Shown here in pieces: positions 63,323-64,000 of a stretch of 64,000 nucleotides of DNA; the stretch's first letter is position 1; each line of letters begins with the position of its first letter. The notes below the pieces were generated by a model. The model searched no databases. It was not told where the DNA came from and was given only the letters and a program-made list of their open reading frames with translations. The stretch comes from an uncultured Parabacteroides sp. (GTDB lineage: Bacteria > Bacteroidota > Bacteroidia > Bacteroidales > Tannerellaceae). The stretch is from assembly GCF_947855115.1 (NCBI RefSeq), contig NZ_CANTZW010000005.1, forward strand, positions 1-64,000. The letters are read 5' to 3'. A program made the position numbers and the translations under genes.

Positions 63323-64000
63323 ATGAGAAAGGTATTCCCTATAGTCTTACTTGTCGTATGGTTGGGTATCCTGTCGCTGGCTTGCCAAGACCGGAAGGAC
63401 GAGCAGCCGTCGGAAACGCGGATGTGGAAAGATATAGAGTTATCCCCGGAAAGCCGGCAAATTGCGGAGAGAAATACGAGATTTGCGTTCCGTTTTTTCC
63501 ATAAGATGGTAGAGTCGGGCGATGCCTCAAATACGCCGTTGGTTGTATCTCCTTTAAGTGCCTCTTGTGTGTTATCGATGGTGATGAATGGAGCCGGAAG
63601 CGATTGCTTGGATGAGATGCGGGAGGCGCTTTGCCTTGACTCCATCCCGTTGGATTCAATAAATGATTATTATAAACAGCTAACCGGTTGTTTTCAGTAT
63701 AAAGATTCTCAAACGGAGCTGGGGCTTAATAATTCCATTTGGATACACAAAGGTTTTGAGGTCAAGCCGGCTTTCAAAGAGATAAACCGTAAAGTATACG
63801 ACGCGGAGATTCGCAATATAGACTTTTTCTCTCCCGGTGCGGTCGATGCCGTCAATCGTTGGTGTGCCGAGAAGACAAAGAACCGTATACCTAAGATCAT
63901 GGAGGCTTTCGCTGCGCAAGATCGCATGGTCTTGCTAAATGCCCTCTACTTCCAGGGTAAATGGGAACTCGAGTTCCAAGAAGATTATACCCATCCGGAA
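63323..64000 (+). CDS. Serpin-family protease inhibitor lipoprotein (3' end outside window)
   Basis: An open frame runs from ATG 63323 past the window end (226 codons seen). It starts MRKVFPIVLLVVWLGILSLA followed by Cys, a lipoprotein signal. The mature part has serpin marks: FAFRFFHKMVE, NTPLVVSPLSASCVLSMVMN (helix B), LGLNNSIWIHKGFEVKPAFK, VDAVNRWCAEKTKNRIPKIM, and MVLLNALYFQGKWELEF (the conserved strand s3A/helix F region). Serpins trap serine or cysteine proteases by an irreversible conformational change; in gut Bacteroidota they may neutralise host or competing proteases. The reactive-centre loop is not in the window, so the target protease is unknown. It has its own promoter. Confidence 0.88.
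   Translation, partial: MRKVFPIVLLVVWLGILSLACQDRKDEQPSETRMWKDIELSPESRQIAERNTRFAFRFFHKMVESGDASNTPLVVSPLSASCVLSMVMNGAGSDCLDEMREALCLDSIPLDSINDYYKQLTGCFQYKDSQTELGLNNSIWIHKGFEVKPAFKEINRKVYDAEIRNIDFFSPGAVDAVNRWCAEKTKNRIPKIMEAFAAQDRMVLLNALYFQGKWELEFQEDYTHPE

Noticed and set aside
63253..63645. Minus-strand frame opposite the serpin
   Set aside because: The plus frame has a lipoprotein signal, serpin motifs and a promoter, so the minus frame is a shadow.

Overview
The window looks like chromosomal DNA from a member of the Bacteroidales, most probably Parabacteroides (P. distasonis group); the genus is an inference from gene content, not a database match. Supporting signs are a SusC/SusD pair with an ECF sigma/FecR switch, a PorZ-type type IX secretion protein, a fimbrillin-family lipoprotein, many lipoproteins with Bacteroidota-style signal peptides, and repeated TAnnTTTG promoter elements placed just upstream of genes.

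Region 1 (1-23.4 kb) is mostly ordinary chromosome: an NagX-like membrane acyltransferase, a large GH2 lipoprotein followed by a radical SAM protein, and a three-gene operon encoding a 77-residue protein, a PorV/PorQ-like barrel and an outer-membrane barrel carrying a ComEA-like helix-hairpin-helix. Then come a DUF4294 protein, a SPOUT RNA methyltransferase, a 0.75-kb A+T-rich gap with clustered DnaA-box sequences, nadA, a TonB-type receptor, porZ-rdgB, a membrane protein/GT2 pair, and leuS-yitT.

Region 2 (23.5-32.5 kb), between leuS and mutS, is an accessory hot spot. It holds two tandem ORF6N proteins, a repeat array, a fused gene remnant, small outer-membrane proteins, a decayed IS5-like element, a TPR membrane regulator, a PD-(D/E)XK 'Rpn'-type protein, a cytosine-C5 methyltransferase without a visible restriction partner, and a stub where a ferredoxin head meets an ECF sigma tail.

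Region 3 (32.5-52 kb) runs from mutS through an unexplained cluster of hairpins, a divergent fimbrillin/AraC-regulator pair, a PD40 propeller protein, ychF and an acyltransferase. A polysaccharide-utilisation locus follows (sigma, FecR, STN-containing SusC, SusD, an (alpha/alpha)6-barrel glycosidase), then an MFS transporter.

Region 4 (52-64 kb) is housekeeping: polA, a polyprenyl diphosphate synthase, and a compact six-gene operon mnmG-ade-uvrC-dtd-mazG-deoC, followed by a serpin cut by the window end. A perfect parS-type ParB site lies between mnmG and ade, which suggests that this part of the chromosome is near the replication origin. No rRNA, tRNA or CRISPR array was recognised.
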